A stretch of 64,000 bases of DNA, taken from Dechloromonas hortensis. GTDB lineage: Bacteria; Pseudomonadota; Gammaproteobacteria; Burkholderiales; Rhodocyclaceae. The position numbers and the translations under genes are program-made. Positions 25,100 through 34,499 of this stretch are shown here, piece after piece (position 1 is the first letter of the stretch; each line of letters starts with the position of its first letter). Location of the stretch: NCBI RefSeq assembly GCF_009469765.1, contig NZ_SSSQ01000006.1:1-64000 (forward strand), written 5' to 3'. The notes under the pieces are model-generated. The model did no database searches, was not told the origin of the DNA, and was given only the letters and a program-made list of their open reading frames with translations.

Positions 25100-25843
25100 A
25101 TGTCCAAACTCTTTTCACTTACCTTTCTGGTGCTTGCATCCGTGAGTATCCCATCCTATTCCGCTGTCGAGGACTGTGGCGAGTTGAAAAACTACGGCGA
25201 TATTGGGCCTTGGGATTACTCTGACCCATCAAGTTCAGCTTCTACCGGAGCTGACCCGATGGGGCGGATAAAGCGAGTTGAAAATGTCCATTTCAACTCA
25301 GATGTTAGAAGTTTAAATAGAAAGCGATATTCTATCGATCAGTTGACGGCTGAGATTCACTATACACTCCGGATGTTCCCAAATCACACAGAGGCTTTGG
25401 TTTCTATTTCCCGACTGGAAAAGATGGCTGGTGGAAAGTTGCCTCAAAATACAGCGACAATTTATACGCCAAGGTTATCTGCCTACTGCTTTTTTGATCG
25501 GGCCATACGGTTTAAAGAAAACGATAAAAATGTTCGTTTTGCATACGCTATTCATCTGCACCAAAATGGAAAATTTAAAGAGGCTCTCGAACAATATCTG
25601 CTGGCAGAGCCGCAGTGGGAAGATAACCGTTATTTTCAGTACAATCTTGGGTTGCTGTATGCGGATATGAAAAACTGGGAAAAAGCGGTCGATTACGCTC
25701 AGCGAGCTTATGGCTCGGGTGTGAGTTTCCCATCGTTGAGGCAAAAAATTGAAAAATCTGGATACAAAATAAACATACCCCCACCGCATCGTAGTGATGC
25801 TCATGTGGGGGCGGGTGATCCAACCTCTTCAAAAGATAATTAA
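25100..25843 (+). CDS. periplasmic TPR-like protein
   Basis: 247 residues with an N-terminal signal peptide (cleavage near SYS|AVED). Near the mature start it has DCGELKNYGDIGPWDY, a segment I associate with proteins found beside polysaccharide genes. Residues of about 90-215 contain helical repeats of TPR type (FAYAIHLHQNGKFKEALEQY, YNLGLLYADMKNWEKAVDYA). It lies 20 bases after the asparagine-synthetase-like gene with a good AACGAGG ribosome binding site, so the two are probably co-expressed. It may be a scaffold for periplasmic assembly. No enzymatic motif is seen. Confidence 0.7.
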   Translation: MSKLFSLTFLVLASVSIPSYSAVEDCGELKNYGDIGPWDYSDPSSSASTGADPMGRIKRVENVHFNSDVRSLNRKRYSIDQLTAEIHYTLRMFPNHTEALVSISRLEKMAGGKLPQNTATIYTPRLSAYCFFDRAIRFKENDKNVRFAYAIHLHQNGKFKEALEQYLLAEPQWEDNRYFQYNLGLLYADMKNWEKAVDYAQRAYGSGVSFPSLRQKIEKSGYKINIPPPHRSDAHVGAGDPTSSKDN

Positions 25844-25869
25844 CCCGCAGATTTTGTCGAAGATTTTAT

Positions 25870-27276
25870 TTACTGGCGGTTTCGGCCGATAATTTCTTCC
25901 CAGAGAGGAGGCTTTGTCCAGTATATGCAGGCAGCCCAAGTGATTAGACTAAGCACGAACCCAACTCCGTCTAAGAGAATGTTTTTCTCATAATTGCTGC
26001 GTAGGATAATGGCGATAAAAAGAGCGGGGATGCATATTAACAGAGCTCTTCGTACTTCGTATAAGACCTGATAAAGAGCGCAATAATCTTTAAGCCGCCA
26101 AAGTAGCCATAGGTTCGAGAGCAAGGAGGATATTATTAAGCATATTGCAACGCCTTTTGCGCCATTGGAGACCCCAATTGCTATTGCTAGCATGGACGAA
26201 CCACGCAGCACTGTGGTGACTAATGTTTGGAGCTTGATCTGTCCGGTCGCTATTAGGAGGCTCCCAGAAAGATAGTTTGGCAGGCTGAATATGCCTCCGA
26301 AGGCAATTAATTGAACAATCAGGGTAGCCTCAGACCAATTGTCGCCGAGCAAAATTTTCACTATGGTGTCTGCGTAGATAATAACCCAAGCAAAAAATAT
26401 CAGACCAACAACACAAACCATACCAACTGCTCTGGCATAAAGGCCAGATGTGCCAGATCCATCGCGAGAGATTTTTGCGAAGGCAGGCATTGCCACGCCC
26501 CAAACGCCCTGCATTATTACTCGCTGAAATATCTGAGCTAATGTACTACCTCTTTCATAAAGCCCAATGTTATTAAAGTCGCTAAACTTTCCAAGAAGTA
26601 ATGCGCTTAGCCGATCCTCCAAGGTTTCTAGCAATCCGTTGAAAGTGGCTAATGCAGAATAAGAAATAACATGCCGAATTTCTCGTAGTCCAGGTGTGAG
26701 TGGGAGTCCTTCTGGTCGGAGAGCAAAGCAAGATATTACTGTTGCAACAGACCCTGCTAGCATTCCCCAAGCTAAACTAAAGTATGAAAAATTATTAAGT
26801 GCAAGAAGTATCGTGACGATGGCAGTCGATAGCGCGGAGGCAACGCCAACAAAGGCTACTTTGTTAAATTGCATGTCACGTTTGAATTTTGCCAATGCCA
26901 ATGCACCAAGAGGCATTGCGAGAAAATTTGGGGCAATTATGAGGAGTAAGTTGGCTAAGTCTTCATTCGAGTAATATGAGGCTAATATATTCCGTGTAAA
27001 AAATACAATAGATGCCAAAATTATTGATGAGGCAAACAAAATTGTTAAGGCCGCTCGCATCCGGTCATTGGTTAAATTACGCTCTTGGACCAAATATTGC
27101 CCAACGCCTAAGTCTCTAAACACTTGGACTAGCATCGTGATGCTAAGTGCGAGTGCAAATATTCCAAATTCTTGAGGGGTTATTAGTCGCGAGACAATGG
27201 CGGTGGTAATTAGCTGTAAACAAAGCGTTACATATTTTTCTATGAATGAATGGAGTAATGCTATTTTAATGGACAC
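25870..27276 (-). CDS. polysaccharide flippase, Wzx type
   Basis: 468 residues with about twelve to fourteen hydrophobic segments, starting with IVSRLITPQEFGIFALALS, the usual opening of WzxC-like oligosaccharide flippases. It would move undecaprenyl-linked repeat units from the cytoplasmic to the periplasmic face of the inner membrane. It is the last gene of the long minus-strand run. Its base composition is visibly AT-richer than most of the locus (a 60-base stretch at 27001-27060 has only 21 G or C), suggesting separate acquisition together with the two genes upstream of it. Confidence 0.85.
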   Translation of the reverse strand: MSIKIALLHSFIEKYVTLCLQLITTAIVSRLITPQEFGIFALALSITMLVQVFRDLGVGQYLVQERNLTNDRMRAALTILFASSIILASIVFFTRNILASYYSNEDLANLLLIIAPNFLAMPLGALALAKFKRDMQFNKVAFVGVASALSTAIVTILLALNNFSYFSLAWGMLAGSVATVISCFALRPEGLPLTPGLREIRHVISYSALATFNGLLETLEDRLSALLLGKFSDFNNIGLYERGSTLAQIFQRVIMQGVWGVAMPAFAKISRDGSGTSGLYARAVGMVCVVGLIFFAWVIIYADTIVKILLGDNWSEATLIVQLIAFGGIFSLPNYLSGSLLIATGQIKLQTLVTTVLRGSSMLAIAIGVSNGAKGVAICLIISSLLSNLWLLWRLKDYCALYQVLYEVRRALLICIPALFIAIILRSNYEKNILLDGVGFVLSLITWAACIYWTKPPLWEEIIGRNRQ

Positions 27277-27374
27277 GGATTGTTTTTGATGTGTTGATTG
27301 ATTTGTGTGTGATCGTATTGTTGGTAATATATTTAATTTTTGTCTGGCATGCTATGGTTTTTTGTTTTGCTAAA

Positions 27375-28607
27375 TCATAATCCCTCGTATCCTAAATTTA
27401 TTGCATTTTCAATCATTTTCATTGAGTATGATTTCTCTACAAGTTGCCGTCCGGCATTGGTTAGTTTTTCGGCTACCTCGGGGTGGTTTAAAATTCGTAT
27501 GCAAGCCTCAGCAATAGCTTGAGGTTCATCAGCCAGTAGCAAATGAACGCCATCTTCAACTTCAATTCCTTCTGCGCCAATCCGTGTGGCCACTACTGGG
27601 CGGCCATAGCCAAAAGCCTCAAGTATTTTAATTCGTGTTCCTCCACCAATCCGGATAGGAACAACTAATAATGCTGAGTCACGATATAAAGGCTCTATTT
27701 CCGGGGGGTCTGTAATGAGGTTGATTTCATAGCTTTGGCATAGCTTACGTAATGAGTCTGGTGCCTCTCGCCCAGCGATAGTCATTTTGTAACCAGATTT
27801 CCACAAATAGATAGACCACACAGTTCTTACAAAATATTCTATTGCATCAATATTGGCTTGGTAGTTAAGGGAGCCAACAAATAAAATTGTTTTATTGCCT
27901 TCAGGGCTGGAGGGGAGTTTTTTTTCTGGGATACGATACCCATTGGGAACCACGTGGACTTTTGCGCCGATATTATTGGCTGTAAATTTTTTTCTGTCCG
28001 TTTCTGAGCATAAGAACAGCGTGCCAAATTTGCTGGCTGCATATTTTTCGTAATGCCCTATCTTTAGAGTATCAATTCTTGAAAATGTGGTTAGCAATCG
28101 GCCTTGTATATTTTGCTGCTGTTTCAGTGTGCGTATTGCACTTTCTGATTCGTAATCATCTAAATCTATGACTAACTGACTTAATGGTAGACCGATTTTT
28201 TTTGCAATGCGCTCCCCAATTGCTGATAGGCCAAGTCGATAGCAATGAATCCTTGCTATATTTTCACAATTTGGAATGCAATGGTAAATTTCGTTTCCAA
28301 GATTAGTTGGATATTCCCTGATTAGGCGTGGGTAAGGTTTTATTGCATCTAGGATGCCTGTGAGAAGGGAGTCTGGTGTTTTTGTATGAGCAATTTTCCA
28401 TTCGTGAAAAGATACGGTGTGGGTTTTTATGAAATTTTCATCGATTTTGGTGGGGCGTCCCCCCTCGTGAATTAGGATATGTAAGTGAACTCTATAATAT
28501 CGAGATAGAATTTCTAAGTGTGAGCCAACCCTCATCGAGGCACCATGACCTGCAATCGCTGGCACATGTGGTGAAAGTAGAATGATTGATTTTTTGGATG
28601 AGCCCAT
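27375..28607 (-). CDS. GT4-like glycosyltransferase
   Basis: 410 residues. The C-terminal GT-B half is typical of family 4: VVPNGYRIP, ILFVGSLNYQANIDAIEYF, and VVPIRIGGGTRIKILEAFGY followed by GRPVVATRIGAEGI, where the conserved Glu of the E-x7-E type motif lies in KILEAFGYG. The N-terminal acceptor half has the opening SPHVPAIAGHGASMRVGSHL. It transfers a sugar from a nucleotide donor to the growing lipid-linked repeat; donor and linkage are not readable. It is part of the AT-rich block with the flippase, which lies 98 bases beyond its start-to-end neighbour boundary. Confidence 0.82.
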   Translation of the reverse strand: MGSSKKSIILLSPHVPAIAGHGASMRVGSHLEILSRYYRVHLHILIHEGGRPTKIDENFIKTHTVSFHEWKIAHTKTPDSLLTGILDAIKPYPRLIREYPTNLGNEIYHCIPNCENIARIHCYRLGLSAIGERIAKKIGLPLSQLVIDLDDYESESAIRTLKQQQNIQGRLLTTFSRIDTLKIGHYEKYAASKFGTLFLCSETDRKKFTANNIGAKVHVVPNGYRIPEKKLPSSPEGNKTILFVGSLNYQANIDAIEYFVRTVWSIYLWKSGYKMTIAGREAPDSLRKLCQSYEINLITDPPEIEPLYRDSALLVVPIRIGGGTRIKILEAFGYGRPVVATRIGAEGIEVEDGVHLLLADEPQAIAEACIRILNHPEVAEKLTNAGRQLVEKSYSMKMIENAINLGYEGL

Positions 28608-28617
28608 ACGCTTATAT

Positions 28618-29793
28618 TTAAACGGTGTTTGTTTTTTTCGTTAGCTGATAAAAATCTGAAACCATTTTTTCAGCTGAAAATTTGCAATTAACCCTTTCTC
28701 GAAATCTCAGGGCTCGAATTTTTGCCTCCTCAGGATGATCCAGTACATGTTCAATTGCCCTCGATAGCCCATTAATGTCATTGTCGTCAAAGAGCAATCC
28801 AAACTCTTGGGATGTGATGATTTCTGGAATTCCGCCAACGCGAGAAGCAATAATGGCTGTGCCACATACACCTGCTTCAATCAATACCAAACCAAATGCC
28901 TCATTATGGGCGGTGTGGGCCAAACAACTCGAATGTCGCATGAGCGAAGCTATGGCACTCTGAGGTTGATTTTCCAGAAAAAAAACTCTATTAGAGATGT
29001 TCAGTTGTTCTGCTGTAGCTTTTAAATGGATTAGCCATTCTCCGCTGCTCGTGCCTCCAGCAAAAATAAGATTAAATTTTTGATGTTTTGAAGAAAGCAT
29101 GGCGAAGGCTTTAAGGAGAATATCCTGTCCTTTGTGGGAGACATAGTTACCTACATTTAAAATATAAGGCGTTTTGTCAGCCATATTGCAGTTGTCGTCA
29201 TGGGCTAGGAATTCTTTGCAATCTATACCGTTATGAACCACTTGTACGCTATGTTGGAACAACTCAAGGTCGTCGATACGTTTAGCCAAAGCTGCTGAGC
29301 AAGCTGTAATTTTGTCTGTTTGATTTGCAATGGTTTTCCAACGGGGGCTATTCCTAACGATAGCGGATACATCAGATCCGTGAAATGACAAAACAATTTT
29401 TCCGCGCCACAGGCCAAAATATTTAAGCAAAGCCAGTGGATAAGCATTTAATGTCGGGAAATGAACGTTGACCGTAGTGATATTGTGTATTCGCAAGTCA
29501 TGTTGTGCGCTAATGAGGCGACGCAGCAAGGTGACGATATATCTGAAGGGGAGGCGACCATGAGCTGATGGGGGGGCTGGCAGATTCAAATGTAGAAATT
29601 TCCTGCCTTGCTCGTCAGTTCTTTCTCCTCGGTGTATCCAGTCTTGAATACCAATGCTTGCCATACCGGGGAAGCGGCTTTCCATCCCGCGCCATAGACG
29701 TTCGACAACAACGTCCACCCCGCCCAGCATATCGAACTCCCAGGGAAGATATAGAAGTACTTTTCCCGGTTCGTCTTTTGCCATTTCAGTCAT
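28618..29793 (-). CDS. GT4 glycosyltransferase
   Basis: 391 residues with a family 4 layout: N-terminal LPWEFDMLGGVDVVVERLWR, middle QVVHNGIDCKEF, and C-terminal ILNVGNYVSHKGQDILLKAF and HTAHNEAFGLVLIEAGVCG, where the Glu pair marks the donor site. The start overlaps the stop of the upstream gene by 8 bases, so it is coupled to it. Base composition drops from the 5' part into the AT-rich block. The donor sugar is unknown. It probably adds one residue of the exopolysaccharide repeat unit. Confidence 0.83.
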   Translation of the reverse strand: MTEMAKDEPGKVLLYLPWEFDMLGGVDVVVERLWRGMESRFPGMASIGIQDWIHRGERTDEQGRKFLHLNLPAPPSAHGRLPFRYIVTLLRRLISAQHDLRIHNITTVNVHFPTLNAYPLALLKYFGLWRGKIVLSFHGSDVSAIVRNSPRWKTIANQTDKITACSAALAKRIDDLELFQHSVQVVHNGIDCKEFLAHDDNCNMADKTPYILNVGNYVSHKGQDILLKAFAMLSSKHQKFNLIFAGGTSSGEWLIHLKATAEQLNISNRVFFLENQPQSAIASLMRHSSCLAHTAHNEAFGLVLIEAGVCGTAIIASRVGGIPEIITSQEFGLLFDDNDINGLSRAIEHVLDHPEEAKIRALRFRERVNCKFSAEKMVSDFYQLTKKTNTV

Positions 29794-30970
29794 TTCTATC
29801 TGGATGAGCGGTCAAGCCATAACGGGTTTGGCTTGAGTTCGCGATATCCATCATCAATGCGTCAGCATAAAACTTTGTTGCCCAGTTTGGGTATTGCCAC
29901 GGGTGATAGCCGCCGTTGATGGGGTGAGATCCCTTAATTCCACCGACGGTGTCGTTGTTTGGCCCAACTAGTTGTTGGGTTTTTTTGACGAAGCCTAGAA
30001 CTTTTGAGGCGGCTTCCCGATATTTGTGGTCACCGGTCGTTTTGAATAGGCGCCCCCAATTAATGCCGAGTTGGCAGTCTCCCGTAAGGCAGGACCAGGT
30101 AACTGTCGGTTGCCAGTTCTTGTTGAAGCGTCCTGGGAGTTTGCCATCGGGGGGCAGTGCTGCCAGCATCGCGTCGCCGATAGTACGCGCGGCGACAATC
30201 AGGTCTTCCCGTTCGGCAGCTATGCCAATTTCGAGCAGCCCGCGCATCGCGTAAGCAATGGTGTGGGTGAAGGGTTGGGTACTGTCCTGAAGGCAGTTCT
30301 CGGCCAGCCAGCCGAGTTCATTGCGCTGACTCATGGCCCAATCGGCATTTTTGAGAGCAGCGTTGAGATAGTGGTGATCACCGGTAATATCGAATACGCG
30401 TGCCAGGCTCCAAGCAGAGCGGGTGTTGTAGGTGTTGATCTGCTTGCCGGTCATCGGGGAGCCAAATTTTCGCCAGCATCCATCGTCATCCATGACTTCG
30501 ATTAACCAATCGGCAGCTCTTATCGCAGCCTGGCGATAACGCTCATCACCTTCTTCTTCAAATGCGCGTACCCAGCCAAAGATAACCTGTCCGGTATTGA
30601 AAATAGTTGGCTGATCGGAGTCGCCTAGTGCGCCGGCCAAAACGCCTCCGCTTGAGTGCTGAATCTCGATTTCCCAATCAGCCATCTTGCGTGCACGGGC
30701 CCGGGCATCATCGTCGCCGGAAAGCGCCGCATAGCGATAGAAGGTAGGGATGATGTAGCCAGTTGTTTCCGGGTACGAAGGGGCCCAGCGTTGATAGCGA
30801 ACCAGATAGGTCTGAGCGACACCGTTATTGCCCGTGACATCCTGTGCATGCTTCAACCAAGCGATGGCTGCATCGAGGTGGATTCGATTGTCGGTGGGGG
30901 AGGTTAGCCCGAGCCCAAGCCTATCTTTCAGGACGAGTCGTTTCAGGTGGATGGTTTCAGCGATTCCCAT
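29786..30970 (-). CDS. alpha/alpha-barrel sugar-active protein
   Basis: About 394 residues from the ATG at 30970, which follows AAGGAA; an upstream TTG at 31006 is less likely. There is no signal peptide or membrane helix. The sequence is a series of helical units with repeating aromatic pairs (FGWVRAFEEEGDERYRQAAI, SAWSLARVFDITGDHHYLNA, GINWGRLFKTTGDHKYREAA), typical of (alpha/alpha)6 barrels such as N-acylglucosamine 2-epimerases, C5-epimerase-like proteins and unsaturated glucuronyl hydrolases. I do not recognise a specific catalytic set. It sits among glycosyltransferases and probably acts on a sugar or glycan in the cytoplasm. Confidence 0.6.
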   Translation of the reverse strand: MGIAETIHLKRLVLKDRLGLGLTSPTDNRIHLDAAIAWLKHAQDVTGNNGVAQTYLVRYQRWAPSYPETTGYIIPTFYRYAALSGDDDARARARKMADWEIEIQHSSGGVLAGALGDSDQPTIFNTGQVIFGWVRAFEEEGDERYRQAAIRAADWLIEVMDDDGCWRKFGSPMTGKQINTYNTRSAWSLARVFDITGDHHYLNAALKNADWAMSQRNELGWLAENCLQDSTQPFTHTIAYAMRGLLEIGIAAEREDLIVAARTIGDAMLAALPPDGKLPGRFNKNWQPTVTWSCLTGDCQLGINWGRLFKTTGDHKYREAASKVLGFVKKTQQLVGPNNDTVGGIKGSHPINGGYHPWQYPNWATKFYADALMMDIANSSQTRYGLTAHPDRND

Positions 30971-31002
30971 ACGCTTTCCTTGGAAGTGAATGAGTTGACC
31001 AT

Positions 31003-31833
31003 TCAAGGGCGGTCAAAGAAATGGGCGCCCTCACTGGCAAGTTTCTGAGCGCCTGTTAGCAATGCTTGAGTGCGTATCCAGACCAGGGCGGTATTGCCGA
31101 TGCGCCCTCTGTGCAATACCTGGCTACTCTCTAGTTGCGCGATGAGTCGTTCCTCACGGCGTTGTTTATTGGCCAATGGGGAAATTACACGTAGCCATTG
31201 TGTGCTTTCGTTGCCGTCATAGTCGACTACCTTGCCAGCGAGCAGTTCGGGTTCATACAGCGGAGTCGGCAAGCTATCTGCTAGGTGGTCTTCAACAAAA
31301 TGGGTGAAGGTGAATGTGGAGAAGGGGGCATCGAAGCCGAGGATTAAGGCGTTCCGCTCAAGTAGTTCGGCAAATGGAGATTGGCGGCCAAACGGGCGGT
31401 CAGTATGCTGATGGCCAGAAATAAAATCTTGCGCATCCTTTCCCCAAGCCAGCAAAGGGTGTGTCGCACTAAGGCTGCGGTGGACCCCTTCTGAACGGCG
31501 AAACACCTCTGAGACCAAGCCCATCATTGATGGGCTGCGGCGAACATTCATCGGTTTACCTTTTGCCAACCATTCCGCCGAACTCATGTTGTGATACGGC
31601 ATTGAAGTCATAACCAGCAGGCCATTATTACCCACCGCAGTTTTTAATGCCTTGATCAGATCTGCAGGCTTGTCGCGAAATCCATTGTGCTGATGCCATG
31701 ACGAGTGAACGACCAAGGTGGCTCCCGGTTCGATTCCACACTTTCGAATTTGACGGACAAGCTCATCCGGACCATAAGCCCAGATGGTTTTTGTTAGAAG
31801 ATCCTTGGTCAGGTGTTTTAGTCGGGTAATCAT
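31003..31833 (-). CDS. AAC(3)-family N-acetyltransferase
   Basis: 276 residues of the aminoglycoside 3-N-acetyltransferase fold: GATLVVHSSWHQHNGF near the N-terminus, LLVMTSMPYHN, SLSATHPLLAWG, and SPFAELLERNALILGFDAPF followed by STFTFTHFVED. Members outside resistance islands often acetylate amino sugars or related precursors, and in this setting an amino sugar of the exopolysaccharide is the likely acceptor. The ATG shares one base with the stop of the upstream glycosyltransferase (TGATG), so the two are coupled. Antibiotic resistance is possible but less likely from context. Confidence 0.82.
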   Translation of the reverse strand: MITRLKHLTKDLLTKTIWAYGPDELVRQIRKCGIEPGATLVVHSSWHQHNGFRDKPADLIKALKTAVGNNGLLVMTSMPYHNMSSAEWLAKGKPMNVRRSPSMMGLVSEVFRRSEGVHRSLSATHPLLAWGKDAQDFISGHQHTDRPFGRQSPFAELLERNALILGFDAPFSTFTFTHFVEDHLADSLPTPLYEPELLAGKVVDYDGNESTQWLRVISPLANKQRREERLIAQLESSQVLHRGRIGNTALVWIRTQALLTGAQKLASEGAHFFDRP

Positions 31834-33245
31834 CAGCAGCCTTGAGTATGACTGGCGACAACTTCGTCAAGCAGGGCAGCCAAACGTCGGGTAATTTCGC
31901 GGCGGTCGAACTGACTCAGGTAGTCGTTATCGGCTTCCATTTTTTCCGGTGCTGGTCGTGCCAGCCATTCACGCAGCATGATCTCGCAGGCATCAATCGA
32001 TTCTGCCGGAACGGCCTTGCCCAGACCAGCACGCTCAATGATTTGTTGAGTTGCACCGGGGTCGCACAAGGCGAAAATCGGGCGACGAGCAGCGACATAT
32101 TCGAACAGTTTTCCGGGAATCACCCCGTCGGATGTTTCACCAGTATCGACAATCAATAACAGGTAGTCACAATTGATCTGCGCATCCATTGCAGCGCTGT
32201 AACTTACGTCTCCCGCAAAATCGTAAAGGTGGCCGATGCCGTGGCGGGTCAGTATTTCGTCGTAGCGTGCCCGGATATCTGCTTCTACACCACCAAGTAT
32301 GCGGACCCGGATATTTTCTACTTGCCTTGGGTCGGTTTTATGGATTCGCCCCAAGGCCTCGGCAAAGGCATAGCCTCGCCTGTTCTTGAAGAGTCGGCCG
32401 GTATAAACGAACTCAATCGTTCCTTGCCCGAGTTGACGGGTGCGTTCGCGATTGCTGTAAATATCTGTGTCGTACCCGTTGGTCAGTGTTTCCCACCTGG
32501 CTTTGAGGTCTGGGTGGAGGCGTTGCATATAAGCCGTTTTCGGCTCAGAGACGGTAACGATGACGTCTGCTGCCTTTAGTAGCCGCTTTTCTATTCTTAG
32601 CTCGAGACGTTTTCTCCACTCAGGCAGCCATTCTCGCAAGACATCCCCAAACCAAAGATCACGGTAGTCCACAATCCAAGGCAGGCCCGTTGCCTGGCGT
32701 AAGTCATGTCCGACGTAAGCGCTCGAAAATGGAGGAAGCGTGGTGTATATCGCATCAATTTTGCGTGCCGCGCAAATCTTGATGCACTCTTCGGTGGCTA
32801 CTCGCGCCCATGGCAGGTAGTTGTCCGGTACGTGAACAAAGTTTCTGAGTAGTTTGCGAACAATCCCGTGCGCCCAATCGAGCAGGTTTGACTGCGGCGA
32901 AGGGGTTGAAATTTGTTGAGGGGGGCAGTTTGCAGGAGTTGTTGGCTCCTTGGTAAACGATACATTTTTCTTCCGGCCTAGCAGCAGTTTTGCAAAGTCA
33001 GCAATTTTTGCTTCGATATCTGGGAGAGGAAGTCGAATGACGTCCATGCCTTCGGCAATTTCATCAAGTAGTTTGGGATCGAAATTTGGCTCTTGGCCGG
33101 ATGGCGATAGGGTAACGACCACGGCTTCCCAACCGTGAGCTCGAAGTTGCTCGACGAACTTGACGGTCCTGATGCGGCCAATGGTCTTCAGTGGCGGAAA
33201 TTCTCCGGCGATCACCAGCAGGGTTCGTGGGGGGGCGTTGTGCAT
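31833..33245 (-). CDS. GT4-like glycosyltransferase
   Basis: 470 residues, longer than neighbouring family 4 enzymes. It opens with LVIAGEFPPLKTIGRIRTVK, has YTTLPPFSSAYVGHDLRQ in the acceptor half, and in the donor half ETLTNGYDTDIYSN, IEFVYTGRLFKNRRGYAF and GVIPGKLFEYVAARRPIFAL. An insertion at about residues 85-125 (Pro- and Ser-rich) accounts for the extra length. It likely adds a sugar to the lipid-linked repeat. It lies 9 bases downstream of the next glycosyltransferase gene in the same run. Confidence 0.8.
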   Translation of the reverse strand: MHNAPPRTLLVIAGEFPPLKTIGRIRTVKFVEQLRAHGWEAVVVTLSPSGQEPNFDPKLLDEIAEGMDVIRLPLPDIEAKIADFAKLLLGRKKNVSFTKEPTTPANCPPQQISTPSPQSNLLDWAHGIVRKLLRNFVHVPDNYLPWARVATEECIKICAARKIDAIYTTLPPFSSAYVGHDLRQATGLPWIVDYRDLWFGDVLREWLPEWRKRLELRIEKRLLKAADVIVTVSEPKTAYMQRLHPDLKARWETLTNGYDTDIYSNRERTRQLGQGTIEFVYTGRLFKNRRGYAFAEALGRIHKTDPRQVENIRVRILGGVEADIRARYDEILTRHGIGHLYDFAGDVSYSAAMDAQINCDYLLLIVDTGETSDGVIPGKLFEYVAARRPIFALCDPGATQQIIERAGLGKAVPAESIDACEIMLREWLARPAPEKMEADNDYLSQFDRREITRRLAALLDEVVASHTQGC

Positions 33246-33254
33246 GAGAGTGAA

Positions 33255-34484
33255 TTAGGTTGCCAGGCTTTTACAAAGGGAATGGAATTGAGCGGCACGA
33301 GTGGTCCAACTATTTGCTCTGGCATGAGCGAGTCCGGCTTGCCCCATTTGCTTTCGGAGTTGGTCATCGTCGAGCAGGCGTTTGATCGCATCAGAAATTT
33401 GGTGAACTGAGTTTCCATCGACCAGCAAGCCTGTTTCACCGTCTTTTATTGCTTCTACTGCCCCACCTGCACGACCACCAATTACTGAACGGCCGCAAGC
33501 ATTGGCTTCCAGGAAGACCAGCCCGAAGCCTTCTGTATCACCATCTGGCATGGTCCGGTTGGGCATGATGAAGAATTCGGCGCTGCGATAGGCTGAAATC
33601 AGGTCACTTTCGGATAAGGGGCCCGTCAAAGTGACTGCTTGTTGTAAGTCGTATTCTACGATCAGTTCTTCCAGTTCTTTTCTTTGGGGACCGGCGCCGA
33701 TGATCAGCAGGTGGGCATCCGGATGTTCGCCCAAGACAGAACGCCAGGCACGTATTGTCTGATCAAACCCTTTGCGAGGGATGAGTCTTCCAATACTGAC
33801 GACGATGCGTTTTCCGGTAAGGTTCCAACGCTGGACAAAGGATTGGTCGATACATCCTGGAGAGAAACGTGTGGTATCTACGGCGTTCTCGATCAGGTGA
33901 ACCCGATTAGATGCCAAACCTAATGCTAATAAGGCATTTTTTGTAAAACTGCTAACAGCAACTATGGCGTCTGCCCGAGCTAAATACTTGAAGCGTTTAT
34001 TGCCAAAGGATCCGGCATCGAAACGCGTCGTGATCTCTTCGCCGTGAATGTAATAGATCAGACGGCAACCTGTTAAGCGGCGGCACAGTTCACCCAACCA
34101 AGCAGAGGAGTTTAGTTCACCGATGCACAACACACTGACGTTATATTGCTTGATCAGTTGCAGGGTCTTTTGGACGAGACGCCATGCAATCGGAAAGTCT
34201 ATGCTGAGTAAACGCCAAGCAGAAATCAGTTTGTTGGCAGGTGGCGGCAGGATTGGGGGGCGTAATAGTTCAAGGCGATGAACCGGATAGCAACAAGCTT
34301 TGTCATATTCCTCCCAGCCAGCGATGGGCTCGTTCAGGTCATAGTTATGGCGAGCCGCAAGGGCAACCATTGTATGCGGTGGCGAGAGTCGGCAGAGGCT
34401 TCCATACACGTTTGCCGAGCCGCCATGTATCGGGGCAAAAATGTTGGCGACAAGTAAACAAGACTTTGCAGTGGCAGTATTCAT
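33255..34484 (-). CDS. GT4 glycosyltransferase
   Basis: 409 residues with clear family 4 features: N-terminal VANIFAPIHGGSANVYGSL, YYIHGEEITTRFDA, LIENAVDTTRFSPG, KRIVVSIGRLIPRKGFDQTI, and the donor-site segment DTEGFGLVFLEANACGRSVI. It is located directly downstream of exosortase A (gap 15 bases), in a position often occupied by glycosyltransferases of the XrtA locus. Donor and acceptor are unknown. Confidence 0.85.
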   Translation of the reverse strand: MNTATAKSCLLVANIFAPIHGGSANVYGSLCRLSPPHTMVALAARHNYDLNEPIAGWEEYDKACCYPVHRLELLRPPILPPPANKLISAWRLLSIDFPIAWRLVQKTLQLIKQYNVSVLCIGELNSSAWLGELCRRLTGCRLIYYIHGEEITTRFDAGSFGNKRFKYLARADAIVAVSSFTKNALLALGLASNRVHLIENAVDTTRFSPGCIDQSFVQRWNLTGKRIVVSIGRLIPRKGFDQTIRAWRSVLGEHPDAHLLIIGAGPQRKELEELIVEYDLQQAVTLTGPLSESDLISAYRSAEFFIMPNRTMPDGDTEGFGLVFLEANACGRSVIGGRAGGAVEAIKDGETGLLVDGNSVHQISDAIKRLLDDDQLRKQMGQAGLAHARANSWTTRAAQFHSLCKSLAT

Positions 34485-34499
34485 GGCGTAAGTCTCGGC

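Noticed and set aside
1947..25843. Complete lasso-peptide cluster built from the PqqD-like, kinase and asparagine-synthetase-like genes
   Set aside because: No transglutaminase-like leader protease and no short precursor were seen, and the parts are about 20 kb apart.
31003..31833. Aminoglycoside resistance gene
   Set aside because: The fold matches AAC(3), but it is coupled to glycosyltransferases with no mobile element or other resistance gene nearby, so a sugar-modifying role is more likely.
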